64,000 nt of DNA from Haladaptatus litoreus (GTDB taxonomy: Archaea; Halobacteriota; Halobacteria; Halobacteriales; Haladaptataceae). Shown one piece after another: positions 48,887 through 57,703 of this stretch (within the stretch, counting starts at the first letter, position 1; each line of letters begins with the position of its first letter). The DNA is taken from contig NZ_FTNO01000001.1 of NCBI RefSeq assembly GCF_900156425.1, forward strand, positions 806,001 to 870,000, written 5' to 3'. A model generated the notes under the pieces. It was not told the origin of the DNA and searched no databases. It worked only from the letters and a program-made list of their open reading frames with translations. The position numbers and the translations under genes were made by a program.

Positions 48887-51800
48887 TCATCGAAGTGCGT
48901 CGGCGATTTTCTCGATTGGATGTGGCGGTTCCGCACCCTGCCAGTCGCCGAGTTGGGTGCGGCAGGACGCGCCGGGCGCGACGACTTCGATTCCGTCGCT
49001 CTCTTCGACTTGGTCGAACAGGATGGAGCCAACTGCCTTGCTCATAGAGTAATGTTCCGCCTCGTAGCCGAAACTGCCCGCCATGCCACAGCACCCCGAA
49101 TCGAGGGCATCAACCTCGTACCCCGCTCTGCGGAGCACGCCGACCGCGTGATGGTCTTTTTTGGTCGCCTTCTGGTGACAGTGGCCGTGATAGGTCAGCG
49201 ACCCGGTTCCGGCGAGCGGGAGGTCGAAATCGAATCGGTCGAGATACTCACAGATTCCGTACGCGTTCGCGGCGAGTCGTTCCGCTTCGGTTCGAAGTCC
49301 ATCCGCGTCCGGATCAGCGGTGCGCGGTTCGGTGTACTGGCCGCTTGAGGAACCGGATTCTTTCGTCGCGGGAAGCAAATCGAGGTAGTCCGACTGGAAC
49401 ATGACGGCGTCCGAGGGTTCGACCACGACGACATCCCAACCATCTCTGACGAAGGGCGCGAGCGCCGAAACGTTCGTCTCGGCTTGCTCGCGCGCGGTGT
49501 CGAGGAAGCCTTTCGAATGGGCGGGTCGCCCGCTCGCAGTCACGTCGTTCGGAATCCTGACGTGCACGCCCGCCGATTCGAGCACGCGAATCGCGGCTTT
49601 TCCGGCCTCGGGATGGTTGTAGTTCGTGTAGGTGTCCGGAAAGAGCAGGACGCGACGCGTCGCATCCTGCTCGGAGACGCGCCCACCACCACGACTCTCG
49701 AACCAATCTTCGAGACTCTCGTCGTGGAATTTCGGCAGGCTTCGTTCGCGCGCAATTCCAACGGTTTTCTCGGCGAGAAGGCGCGACCCCGGGAGTTTCG
49801 TCGCCCAGTTCGAAACCGGTGCGAGTCTGCTTCCGAGCGCGGACAGTCGGTCGATGTTGGCGAACAGTTTGTCTCGGAGGCTCGCGCCGTGCCGTTCGTG
49901 GTGTTCGTGTTCGACTTCGGCTTTGAGCTTCGCCATATCGACGCCCGAGGGGCAATCGCGGGCACAGCCCTTACAGCCAATGCAGAGGTCTAACACCTCG
50001 TGCATGAACTCCACGTCGAACTGCTCGTCGCCCTCCTCTGCAGGCGAGGCCCGCTTCGAGCCGGCGGCGTTCGCCGCCTCCAACTCCCCGCTCATCGCCT
50101 GTCGGAGCATGTTCGCCCGGCCCCGCGTACTCGTGATTTCCTCGTCCGCGGCGCGGTAGGTCGGACACATCACGCCGCCCGTGGTTTCCTGTCCGCCGCG
50201 ACAGCCGCCACAGCCGTGACAGAGTTCGACCATGCCCTGAAAGCCGTTTTCGTTCTGCCAATCGAGAACGGGGTCGAACCCGGAATCGAACTCGTATTTT
50301 GGGTCGAATCGCAGGTTTTCGGTCATATCCACGTCGCCGCAGACCTGCCCCGGATTGAGGAGCCAATCGGGGTCGAAGGCGGTTTTGAGGTCGCGGAAGA
50401 CACCCCAGACGTGGTCGCCGTACAGCTTTCTATTCCACTGGGTTCTGGCGCGTCCGTCGCCGTGTTCGCCCGACACGCTGCCGCCATACTTGACCACGAG
50501 GTCGGTCACGCTGTCAGCGATGGCTTCCATCTGGTTCACTCCTGCCGGACTTTTCGTGTTGACGAGGGGCCGAATGTGCAGACATCCCGGCCCGGCGTGC
50601 GCGTAAAAGCTGGCGAAAGTGTCGTTTTCTTCTAACACCTGCTGGAAATCCTCTACGTACTCCGGCAGATTTTCCGGCGGAACCGCGGCGTCCTCGATAA
50701 AGGAGATGTGTTTCGCGTCGGAGGTTCGAGAGAGCAAAATTGGAAGCCCGGACTTCCGGAGTTTCCAGAACCGAGCGCGCTCCGCTTTGTCGTGGGCTTC
50801 CATCGCCGACAGTGCGGTTTTCCCTTCGCGGTCGTCTCGCAGTTTTGCGACTTTTTCCCGCCCGTCTTCGTCGTCCTCGGCGTAGAACTCCACGAGCAGA
50901 ACCGACTCGGTCCCCTCGGGCAACATTTCGACTACATCGCGAAACTCCTCGGTGTCGCGGGCGAGCGAGATGAGTACGTCGTCTAACACTTCCACCGCCG
51001 ACGGTTCGTGGTCGAGAATCGGAGCCACATCTCCCATTGCGTCGATGAGGCTGTCGTAGGTGAGGAGTGCTATCGACTTCGTTTCCGGAACCGGTTCGAG
51101 GCTGACGGTCGCTTCCGTGATAATCGCCAGCGTCCCCTCGCTTCCGGCGAGCAGTCTAGCGACGTTGATTTTCTCGTTCTCGCTCTCCTCCACTAGTCTG
51201 TCCAGATTGTACCCCGAAACGTTGCGCTTCAACTGGGGGAACACGTCCCGAACCGCGTTGGATTCGTCCTCTACGATTCGCAGGATTTCGGTGTAGATTC
51301 GCGTTTCGAGGTCGGTTTTGGCGTCCGATTTCGCGTTGTTTTCGTCTGCGGATTCGGAGTCACGGCGCGACTCCGAATCCGCCCTTTCTCGAAGTTCGTC
51401 CATCGTAATTTCGCCGAACCGCGTCACGGTTCCATCCGCGAGGACGACTTCACATTCTTCTACGTAGGCGTCGGTTTTGCCGTATTTTAGTGAGTGTGAA
51501 CCGGTCGAATTGTTGCCGATTGCCCCGCCGAGCGCACTTTTGTCGCCCCACGCGGGGTCGGGTGCGAACTTCAACTCGTGCTCTGCGAGGGTTCGGTTCA
51601 GTTCGCCGAGGACGATGCCGGGTTGCGCGCGAGCGGTTCGGTTCTCGGGGTCGAAATCGAGCAAACCGTCCATGTGCCGGGTGAAATCCAGCACGACGGC
51701 CTCGTTGACCGATTGCCCGGCCAGACTCGTCCCGCCACCGCGCGGCAGAACCGGAATCTCGCGTTCCGCGCAGTAGGACATCACCGCGGAAACGTCGGCG

Positions 51801-52039
51801 GTGGAAGTCGGAAAAACGACGCCGATTGGAGTCACTTCGTAGGCGCTCGCGTCCGTCGCGTACAACTGTCGAGAGTATTCGTCGAATCGGACTTCGCCTT
51901 CGACCAGTCGTTCGAGGTCGGAAACGAGTCCGGGACGTTGTACGGTTTCATCGTGATAGTCGTAGTTCGCCCGGTCGTCGCGGGCCGGGTCGGTCGCGTC
52001 ATCCGCGCTACCCGTGTCACCCACGTCGCGTGTTGCCAT
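48887..52039 (-). CDS. FAD-linked oxidase fused to Fe-S/CCG domain, D-2-hydroxyacid dehydrogenase type
   Basis: This is a 1050-residue protein with the YdiJ-like layout. The N-terminal FAD domain (about 30-550; LPRGGGTSLAGQSVNEAVVL and GAIGNNSTGSHSLKYGKTD) is followed by two cysteine clusters, CHGCGGCRGG near 605 and CIGCKGCARDC near 688. C-terminal CCG modules follow (CCGMAGSFGYEAEHYS near 983). It should oxidise a D-2-hydroxyacid such as D-lactate or D-2-hydroxyglutarate and pass electrons through Fe-S centres to the membrane. Acidic inserts rich in Ser/Asp (about residues 225-250 and 885-910) are halophilic features. The start at 52039 (MATRDVGDTG) avoids a basic upstream extension. Confidence 0.9.
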   Translation of the reverse strand: MATRDVGDTGSADDATDPARDDRANYDYHDETVQRPGLVSDLERLVEGEVRFDEYSRQLYATDASAYEVTPIGVVFPTSTADVSAVMSYCAEREIPVLPRGGGTSLAGQSVNEAVVLDFTRHMDGLLDFDPENRTARAQPGIVLGELNRTLAEHELKFAPDPAWGDKSALGGAIGNNSTGSHSLKYGKTDAYVEECEVVLADGTVTRFGEITMDELRERADSESRRDSESADENNAKSDAKTDLETRIYTEILRIVEDESNAVRDVFPQLKRNVSGYNLDRLVEESENEKINVARLLAGSEGTLAIITEATVSLEPVPETKSIALLTYDSLIDAMGDVAPILDHEPSAVEVLDDVLISLARDTEEFRDVVEMLPEGTESVLLVEFYAEDDEDGREKVAKLRDDREGKTALSAMEAHDKAERARFWKLRKSGLPILLSRTSDAKHISFIEDAAVPPENLPEYVEDFQQVLEENDTFASFYAHAGPGCLHIRPLVNTKSPAGVNQMEAIADSVTDLVVKYGGSVSGEHGDGRARTQWNRKLYGDHVWGVFRDLKTAFDPDWLLNPGQVCGDVDMTENLRFDPKYEFDSGFDPVLDWQNENGFQGMVELCHGCGGCRGGQETTGGVMCPTYRAADEEITSTRGRANMLRQAMSGELEAANAAGSKRASPAEEGDEQFDVEFMHEVLDLCIGCKGCARDCPSGVDMAKLKAEVEHEHHERHGASLRDKLFANIDRLSALGSRLAPVSNWATKLPGSRLLAEKTVGIARERSLPKFHDESLEDWFESRGGGRVSEQDATRRVLLFPDTYTNYNHPEAGKAAIRVLESAGVHVRIPNDVTASGRPAHSKGFLDTAREQAETNVSALAPFVRDGWDVVVVEPSDAVMFQSDYLDLLPATKESGSSSGQYTEPRTADPDADGLRTEAERLAANAYGICEYLDRFDFDLPLAGTGSLTYHGHCHQKATKKDHHAVGVLRRAGYEVDALDSGCCGMAGSFGYEAEHYSMSKAVGSILFDQVEESDGIEVVAPGASCRTQLGDWQGAEPPHPIEKIADALR

Positions 52040-52082
52040 GCGAAGGCGTAGGGCGAGGGGAGCGAAAAGTGATGCGGGGAAA

Positions 52083-53027
52083 TCAGGCTCGACCAGCGGT
52101 CGGCGAGAGCGAGCGCGCGACTTCGAACAGCGCATCTCGTTTCAGCAGGGCGAATCCGGCAAAAATCGCGCCAAATCCGACGAGCGTCGTCGACGCCACC
52201 AGTTGACCGAACAACGCCCACGTGAGGATGGTCGCGACCACGGGTTCGAGATAGGCGACGAGATTGAGTTCCGTCGGGCCGATTTCGTCCAGCAGGTGGA
52301 AGTAGAGCAGGAACGCGACGACGCCGGAGATGAGGGTCAGATACACCAGCGAAGCGATTGCGGTGAACGACCAGTCGATTGCAGCGAAGGATTCACCGCG
52401 CGCACTGCTCAGGACGTGAAGCAGGCCAGACCCGAGCATCATCGCCCAGCCCTGAAGCGCGGGGAGCGAGAGGTCGGTTTCGAGCGGTTGGGTGAGAACC
52501 GACCCGAGCGCGAACGATACGCCGCCGAGGAATACGAGGCCGATTCCGATGATACCGACAGAAAGCAAGTTCTCCGGATTCGGGTCGGCGACGATGGCGA
52601 CGCCCGCGACGCCGAAGGCGAATCCGAGAATGCCGAGCGGCGTAATGTGTTCGTCCGCGAGCATCGCGCTGGCGAAGACGGCGGTCAAAACTGGCGTAAG
52701 GCTGATGATGACCGACGCGAGCGCGCCGGGAACGTACTGCTGACCGAGATAGAGAAAGCCGTGGTGGCCCGCGATGATGAACACGCCGATAGTCAAAATC
52801 GAGAGGATGTCGGCTCTGCTCTGTGGTTTCCACCGCTCGGTCGTCGCAATCGCGTAGCCGAGAATCGCCAGTCCGGCCACGTCGTACCGGAGCGCGGCGA
52901 ACAAAATCGGCGGGAAGTGGTGGAGACCGACTTCGATGGTGACGAACGACGTTCCCCAGAATCCGGCTAGCAATACGAACAATACCTCGGTTCGTGGTAG
53001 AAGTCTACCAACTTTAGACGTAATCAT
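52083..53027 (-). CDS. EamA/DMT family transporter, divergent from an Lrp regulator
   Basis: This is a 314-residue membrane protein with ten helices in two EamA repeats: FVLLAGFWGTSFVTIEVGLH early, and SLVYLTLISGVVAFLLYFHL and EPVVATILTWALFGQL in the second half. It probably exports a small metabolite. It lies 206 bases from the Lrp/AsnC-type regulator gene, transcribed away from it, so control by that regulator is likely. Amino-acid export would fit, but is inferred. Confidence 0.87.
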   Translation of the reverse strand: MITSKVGRLLPRTEVLFVLLAGFWGTSFVTIEVGLHHFPPILFAALRYDVAGLAILGYAIATTERWKPQSRADILSILTIGVFIIAGHHGFLYLGQQYVPGALASVIISLTPVLTAVFASAMLADEHITPLGILGFAFGVAGVAIVADPNPENLLSVGIIGIGLVFLGGVSFALGSVLTQPLETDLSLPALQGWAMMLGSGLLHVLSSARGESFAAIDWSFTAIASLVYLTLISGVVAFLLYFHLLDEIGPTELNLVAYLEPVVATILTWALFGQLVASTTLVGFGAIFAGFALLKRDALFEVARSLSPTAGRA

Positions 53028-53201
53028 GTATTTCTATTCAACTCTATTCTCCACAGGTTGTTAAATCCTTCTACAACATTATCGTTCGATACTGATTCAC
53101 AGGCAATATTTGGCTACCATGTCGGAGTAATATTCCTCCAATTTCGATTCGGTAGGATTTTGAGAGCGTTAGTGAGTCACACTCCCGCAGGTAAAATCCA
53201 G

Positions 53202-53208
53202 ATATTAA
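53202..53208 (+). promoter_or_regulatory. BoxA of the Lrp regulator gene
   Basis: ATATTAA is centred about 29 bases before ATG 53234. The inverted repeat that follows lies between it and the start. Confidence 0.55.
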
Positions 53209-53209
53209 G

Positions 53210-53223
53210 TGTCGGCACCGACA
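53210..53223. promoter_or_regulatory. Likely operator between BoxA and start of the Lrp gene
   Basis: TGTCGG-CA-CCGACA is a perfect 6+6 inverted repeat beside the BoxA and just before the expected start of transcription. It is the usual position for autorepression by an Lrp-type dimer. Confidence 0.5.
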
Positions 53224-53233
53224 ATTCAGGGCA

Positions 53234-53719
53234 ATGGACGAGCGCGACGTTACACTGCTCAAGGCGATTTCGGACTTGGAAACCGGAAGTCCCGAAAAAC
53301 TCCACGAGGAAACCGGCATCCCGGTTTCGACCATTCACTACCGACTGAACAACCTCAGAGATGCTGGCGTCATCGAAAACGACCTCTACGACATCGACTT
53401 GGAGGCGTTCGGCCTCGGGGTCACCGTCGTCGTCGAAGTGTTCGCCGACTACACCGGGTCGTACGCCGATTTCGGTGAGAAAATTCTGGACATCGAAGGC
53501 GTTACGCAGGCGTACTTCACCATGGGCGAGACGGACTTCATCGTCGTCGCTCATCTCTCCGGGCGCGAGATGGTCGAACGACTCATCAGCGACTTCGAGA
53601 GCATCGAGGAGGTAGACCGGACGAACTCGACGTTCGTCATCTCCACGCTCCGTGACTCCCACCGCGTGCTTCAAAGCTACAGTTTGGATACGCTGGTCGA
53701 GGAACTCGCAGAGGAGTAG
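53234..53719 (+). CDS. Lrp/AsnC family transcription regulator
   Basis: This is a 161-residue DNA-binding protein. The N-terminal HTH (KLHEETGIPVSTIHYRLNNL, about 19-40) is followed by a ligand-sensing RAM domain (VTVVVEVFADYTGSYADFGE and YFTMGETDFIVVAHLSG). It forms dimers or octamers and responds to amino acids or other metabolites. A BoxA and an inverted repeat lie directly upstream, consistent with autoregulation. It is divergent from the EamA exporter, a likely target. The effector is unknown. Confidence 0.9.
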   Translation: MDERDVTLLKAISDLETGSPEKLHEETGIPVSTIHYRLNNLRDAGVIENDLYDIDLEAFGLGVTVVVEVFADYTGSYADFGEKILDIEGVTQAYFTMGETDFIVVAHLSGREMVERLISDFESIEEVDRTNSTFVISTLRDSHRVLQSYSLDTLVEELAEE

Positions 53720-53787
53720 GAGATCCGCGACAGAATCCGAGCGAACGGAACGAAAACAGGAAAGCCACCCTCGTTGTACGACCACTC

Positions 53788-54366
53788 ATGATTCGAAACA
53801 TCGCGGCGGGCGTCCAATCGTTCACCAGCAACGCCTTTCTCGTAACGGGCGAGCGAACCGTTCTCGTCGATACAGGTGCGAACTTCGATGCTGTCGGGAA
53901 AATTGAAGAACTGGCGGACGATTTGGACGCAGTCGTCCTCACGCATACGCACCCCGACCACGTCGGCAACCTCGAAACTGTGAAGGACGCTTTCGATGTA
54001 GACGCATTCGGGTTCGACACCGACCAGTCCGGCGTCGATGTCGCGATTGGGGACGAAGAAACCGTGACAGTCGGCGACGACGAGTACCTCGCGCTCCACA
54101 CGCCGGGACACAAAAACGACCATCTCTGCTTCTATTCGGAATCGGCGGGAATCCTGTTCGCTGGCGACCTCATCTTCCAGAACGGGAGTTTCGGCAGAAC
54201 CGATTTAGAAGAAGGTGACCGGGAGGCACTCATCAAGAGCATCGACCGCGTGGCGGTCACGGCGGACGAGGAATTACAGGAGATGCACACCGGTCACGGC
54301 CCGAGCGTGACGACGAACCCGTATCACGACATCGAACTCGCGGGGAAGGCCGCGAGGATGTACTGA
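53788..54366 (+). CDS. MBL-fold metallo-hydrolase
   Basis: This is a 192-residue metallo-beta-lactamase-fold protein. The zinc motif THTHPDHVGN (HxHxDH) is near residue 51, LHTPGHKNDHLCFY follows with the next His, GDLIFQNGSFGR gives the bridging Asp, and MHTGHGPSVTTNP the last His. The set is complete for two metals. It resembles glyoxalase II-like and other small MBL hydrolases. The substrate is unknown. It lies 68 bases after the Lrp gene on the same strand. Confidence 0.9.
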   Translation: MIRNIAAGVQSFTSNAFLVTGERTVLVDTGANFDAVGKIEELADDLDAVVLTHTHPDHVGNLETVKDAFDVDAFGFDTDQSGVDVAIGDEETVTVGDDEYLALHTPGHKNDHLCFYSESAGILFAGDLIFQNGSFGRTDLEEGDREALIKSIDRVAVTADEELQEMHTGHGPSVTTNPYHDIELAGKAARMY

Positions 54367-54377
54367 TTTTTGCCGTT

Positions 54378-55166
54378 CTATCGAAGCGCCTCGTATGCGC
54401 TCTCGTACACCGCTGCCGTCTCCTCGGGGTCGGAACGCTCCGCCTCCGTCAGTGGTTCGAGCGTGCGCGTCTCCTTTGGTTCGAGCAGATTCACCACGTT
54501 TTCGACGCGCTTTTCCAGCGACCCGTCTCTGGCACTGCTGTCCGCGACTTCGCAGGCCTTCGCGTAGCGTCTCCCGTCGTACACTCGGAGTCGGCGAGGT
54601 TCGACGACCGCGACCGTCTCGAAGTCGATGCCCTGAATCGGCTGGGCGATGTCGCTGTAGGATTCCACGACGGCGCAGTCTTCTTTTCCGATTCGCTCCG
54701 CCAGCGCGCGAAAGTGCGGCAGGTAACGCCGTTCGGTCTGGTCGTTCAGTTCCGGAACCGATTCGATGGTGACGGCATCGGACAGGGGGAGACTTTCTCT
54801 TACTGTCCCTGGGAGGTCGGTCGTTCCGTTCACAACGAATCCCTCGCCGACGCGGTCAACGAGAAATTCGCGGTGGGTTTGGCCGAGCAGGCCTTTTCCT
54901 TTTCCCGGTGCAGGCCACCAGAGTCGGTGAACCGGATTCACGTCCTCCGGTGAATGGTTGCCCGCGCTTGCGTTGGCGAGGCGGGCAGAATCCTTGCCGT
55001 AGAGTCGGCCGTCCGAGATGGCCGCCATGGCGTCGTCGTGGTCGAACCAGAAGTCGTTGCCAGCGCGGGGTTTGAACCCGACGGCGTCGAGGTGTGAGAG
55101 CAGTCCGACCGTGAACGTCGTCTTGCCTGCATCCACTCGGTCGCTTCCCGCGACGAGAATCGTCAT
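54378..55166 (-). CDS. P-loop ATPase/dethiobiotin synthetase-like protein
   Basis: This is a 262-residue protein. It starts MTILVAGSDRVDAGKTTFTV, with the Walker A GxxxxxxGKTT, and continues FKPRAGNDFWFDHDDAMAAI, the shape of BioD/CobQ-type amidoligase-like ATPases (KPxxxG and an Asp). A central segment (WPAPGKGKGLLGQTHREFLV) is unlike BioD. No biotin genes are nearby. It starts at 55166, overlapping the previous gene by 4 bases. The function is unknown. A nucleotide-driven ligase or metal-insertion role is possible. Confidence 0.75.
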   Translation of the reverse strand: MTILVAGSDRVDAGKTTFTVGLLSHLDAVGFKPRAGNDFWFDHDDAMAAISDGRLYGKDSARLANASAGNHSPEDVNPVHRLWWPAPGKGKGLLGQTHREFLVDRVGEGFVVNGTTDLPGTVRESLPLSDAVTIESVPELNDQTERRYLPHFRALAERIGKEDCAVVESYSDIAQPIQGIDFETVAVVEPRRLRVYDGRRYAKACEVADSSARDGSLEKRVENVVNLLEPKETRTLEPLTEAERSDPEETAAVYESAYEALR

Positions 55167-55429
55167 GTCTTCAGGCCGTAGTAACCGGGTTCCTCGTCGG
55201 TCGGCGGTTCCGCCACGACGAGTTCGTCCGCGTTGCGCATAATCCACGGAATCGCCCAGTCGAGGAGGATGGTTTCCGTCTCGATGTCGATTTCCGCGTC
55301 GGGGTCGAGTCCTTGCAGGAGTCGCGCGATTTCGTACACACTGTACATTAGGTCTGCGTCGAGCAGTTCGTCCGGTTCGTAGAAATCGCACGGATACAAC
55401 TGCTCGAAGTCGTCCTTCGGTTTCGGCAT
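55163..55429 (-). CDS. DUF5827-like haloarchaeal protein
   Basis: This is an 88-residue protein (start MPKPKDDFEQLYPCDFYEPD; later DLMYSVYEIARLLQGLDPDAE and LLDWAIPWIMRNADELVV). It is acidic and helical, with no signal or membrane segment. I recall the family as DUF5827, unchecked. Its stop overlaps the start of the P-loop ATPase by 4 bases, so the two are translated together and may form a complex. A start at 55465 would add 12 basic residues that look non-native. Confidence 0.7.
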   Translation of the reverse strand: MPKPKDDFEQLYPCDFYEPDELLDADLMYSVYEIARLLQGLDPDAEIDIETETILLDWAIPWIMRNADELVVAEPPTDEEPGYYGLKT

Positions 55430-55573
55430 GCGTGGGGATACGTTCTTCCCGGCGTAAAACCTCACGAATCTGCGATGGGCCGGCGGAGAATATTCTCGCT
55501 ATTCAGTCGCTAATGTAACAAATTACAATTATATCCGAGTTTTTATAATGGAGCGTTCGAGATAGAGAATGAC

Positions 55574-56008
55574 ATGCGCGAGGAGCAGGGGAGCGAGACG
55601 AAAGAGGCGCTCGTATCGGCATTTGCCGAGTTTGGTGGCGAGAACTTGCGGGATATCTGGCTATTCGACCAATCCGACTTCGAGATGCTGTATCTGCGTG
55701 ATGATGTCGCGGACAAACTCGAAGAAATCGACGTCTCGAAATTCGTCGATAACGAACGGTTCGGGTTCGTCACTCGGGACACTTACGACCAGTTGTACTA
55801 CGCATCCTATCGGTACACGGTTCGGGGATTCGACGATTTCGAACAGTTTCGGATGTTCTTCGCGGACGACGAGCGAAACGTCGGTGTGTTCGCTAGCCTC
55901 GATCTCAAATCGGGTGGCCACGATTACGAATCACTCTTTCAGCACGTCACCGACATCGCGTCCGGCTACGACGTGCCGACGGTGGCAGTGGCGGAAACCG
56001 ACCAGTAG
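55574..56008 (+). CDS. Haloarchaeal protein of unknown function (DUF7522-like)
   Basis: This is a 144-residue acidic protein (ENLRDIWLFDQSDFEMLYLR, then TVRGFDDFEQFRMFFADDER and ESLFQHVTDIASGYDVPTVA). The order of strands and helices suggests a single alpha/beta domain, possibly a ligand-sensing fold. I recall a family DUF7522 of this type, unchecked. A strong TATA element (TTTTTATAATG around 55540-55551) sits about 28 bases before ATG 55574. The function is unknown. Confidence 0.65.
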   Translation: MREEQGSETKEALVSAFAEFGGENLRDIWLFDQSDFEMLYLRDDVADKLEEIDVSKFVDNERFGFVTRDTYDQLYYASYRYTVRGFDDFEQFRMFFADDERNVGVFASLDLKSGGHDYESLFQHVTDIASGYDVPTVAVAETDQ

Positions 56009-56074
56009 CGCGGATTCCGGTTCAGCAGTTGCTCGTGAATTTTCTGCGCGAAAAATATCGGTTGGTTCGGCCCG

Positions 56075-56686
56075 TTATTCGAACCGCGGCGCGACGTTTT
56101 CGTACTGGTCAGCAACCTCGTCCCAGTCAACAACTTCGAAGAAGTTGCTGATGAAGTCGCCGCGGTCTGGACCGTAGTCGTAGTAGTAAGAGTGCTCCCA
56201 CACGTCGAGTGCGAGAATCGGGTGGCTACCCCAGAGTGCGCCCTGGTCGTGCTTGTCAACTTTGACGTTGCGAAGCTGTTTTGCGACCGGGTCGTACACG
56301 AGAAGTGCCCAGCCGCCTGCGGCGCTCGCGGCGGCCTCGAACTCGCCCTTCCAACCTTCGTAGGAGCCGAAGTCCTCCTCGATGCGGTCTGCGAGGTCGC
56401 CCTCGGGTTCGCCGCCGCCGTTCGGGTCCATGTTGTCCCAGAACAGGGTGTGGAGGTAGTGTCCACAGCCGTTGTGGGTGACGTTACCCAGCGCACCCGC
56501 GGTGCTGGAATAGTCGCCCGATTCGCGGTTCTCCGCGAGGGTTTCCTCGGCACTGTTGAGGCCGTTTACGTAGCCCTGATGGTGCGTGTCGTGGTGCCAT
56601 TCGAGCACCTGCTCGGAGATGTGGGGTTCCAGCGCGTCGTAGTCGTACGGAAGTGGTGGCAGTTCCGCGTTCGATTGTTCTGGCAT
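56075..56686 (-). CDS. sod: Superoxide dismutase, Fe/Mn family (copy 1)
   Basis: This is a 203-residue enzyme that dismutates superoxide. Ligands are visible: the first His in LEWHHDTHHQGYVN, the second in NGCGHYLHTLFWDN, and Asp and His in LALDVWEHSYYYDY. The usual NxxGHxNH is NGCGHYLH here, a local change, but the metal His is kept. A ribosome site (GGAGG on the minus strand, 56696-56700) and a BoxA (about 56703-56710) precede the ATG. It lies in tandem with a second paralogue. Confidence 0.94.
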   Translation of the reverse strand: MPEQSNAELPPLPYDYDALEPHISEQVLEWHHDTHHQGYVNGLNSAEETLAENRESGDYSSTAGALGNVTHNGCGHYLHTLFWDNMDPNGGGEPEGDLADRIEEDFGSYEGWKGEFEAAASAAGGWALLVYDPVAKQLRNVKVDKHDQGALWGSHPILALDVWEHSYYYDYGPDRGDFISNFFEVVDWDEVADQYENVAPRFE

Positions 56687-56695
56687 ATATGTATA

Positions 56696-56710
56696 CCTCC
56701 GTCAAATACA
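56696..56710 (-). promoter_or_regulatory. Ribosome site and BoxA of sod copy 1
   Basis: On the minus strand GGAGG is 9 bases before the ATG and TGTATTTG is about 20-24 bases upstream. It is a rare case here of a recognisable Shine-Dalgarno sequence. Confidence 0.45.
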
Positions 56711-56803
56711 TCTCACCACGTGCTGTTAAACCTTGAGGAGAAGTTCGCTAACACACGGCATGATATTCCGGCAAAAAAGGCCCCTTTCGGGTATTTTGGC
56801 GAA

Positions 56804-57403
56804 TTACGCGCTTTGGGCCTCGTCGAGTCGCTCCGCCACATCGTCCCAGTTCACCACGTCCCAGAAGTTGTCCACGTACTCGCCGCGGTTGTTCTCGTAC
56901 TGAAGGTAGTAGGCGTGCTCCCACACGTCGAGCACGAGCAGGGGTTCCGCCATCGGACTCTGGTTCTGGTGGTTCTCGGCCATGGTCACGATGGGTTTGT
57001 CCGCCACGTAGTCGTACACTAACATCCCCCATCCGGAACCTTCGACGCCCTTTGCGGCCGCCGAAAAGTGGCTCTTGAACTGGTCGAAACCGCCGAAATG
57101 CTCGTCCATCGCGTCGGCGAGTTCGCCGCCAGGTTCCCCGCCCCCGTCCGGGGACATGTTCTCCCAGAAGACGCTGTGGTTGATGTGCCCCGAGAGGTTG
57201 AACGCGAGGTTTCGCTCGACGCCCTTCACGTCGCCCCAGTCGTCGTTATCGCGCATCGTTTCTAATTTGTCGAGCGCGGCGTTCGCACCATCGACGTAGC
57301 CTTGATGGTGGATGTCGTGGTGCAGTTCCATGATTCGCGCGTCGATTGTCGGTTCCAGTGCGTCGTAGTCGTATGGTAACTCCGGTAGTTCGTAGGTTGC
57401 CAT
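56804..57403 (-). CDS. sod: Superoxide dismutase, Fe/Mn family (copy 2)
   Basis: This is a 199-residue paralogue: MELHHDIHHQGYVDGAN, LSGHINHSVFWENM with the canonical GHxNH, and LLVLDVWEHAYYLQY. It is about half identical in segments to copy 1 but keeps the standard second-His motif. The start at 57403 (MATYELPEL) is preferred over 57418. A GGGGG ribosome site is about 6 bases upstream on the minus strand. Two adjacent sod genes suggest different metal use, oxygen control or salt response. Confidence 0.93.
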   Translation of the reverse strand: MATYELPELPYDYDALEPTIDARIMELHHDIHHQGYVDGANAALDKLETMRDNDDWGDVKGVERNLAFNLSGHINHSVFWENMSPDGGGEPGGELADAMDEHFGGFDQFKSHFSAAAKGVEGSGWGMLVYDYVADKPIVTMAENHQNQSPMAEPLLVLDVWEHAYYLQYENNRGEYVDNFWDVVNWDDVAERLDEAQSA

Positions 57404-57703
57404 AATTACCCCCGTCAACTCTGGTCAACGGAGGTCGTGTTAAGTGTTGAGGCAAACTGCGATGGGGTGTTTGGGATGCATCCGACAAGCAAATTTGCGA
57501 TGGAATTTTCGCTAATCACGGGCTGTTCTGGTAGATGGAGGGCGAAAGAGGTTTGAGCGACTGAAAGGAGCGAAAACCGACTGAGGGAACCACGAACTCG
57601 CTTCGCTCGTCCGCGATTCCCTCATCCTCCATCCACCGAGGCCCGCGGATTATTGGCAAAAATGCCGAAACGAAACTTCTTGTCGATACTTTTCTCTCTC
57701 GGA
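57404..57703. other. Intergenic region with imperfect inverted repeat
   Basis: About 300 bases lie between sod copy 2 and photolyase. Inner arms TGAGGGAA (57582-57589) and TTCCCTCA (57617-57624) are exact complements. Outer arms (57530-57541 and 57626-57637) match at 11 of 12 positions. The structure spans about 105 bases. No gene is supported. Confidence 0.5.
57530..57637. repeat. Nested inverted repeat
   Basis: Two pairs of arms, one of 12 bases (11 matching) and one of 8 bases (exact), are nested around GC-rich sequence. It could form a long hairpin that acts as a terminator for photolyase or be a repeat element. Confidence 0.5.
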
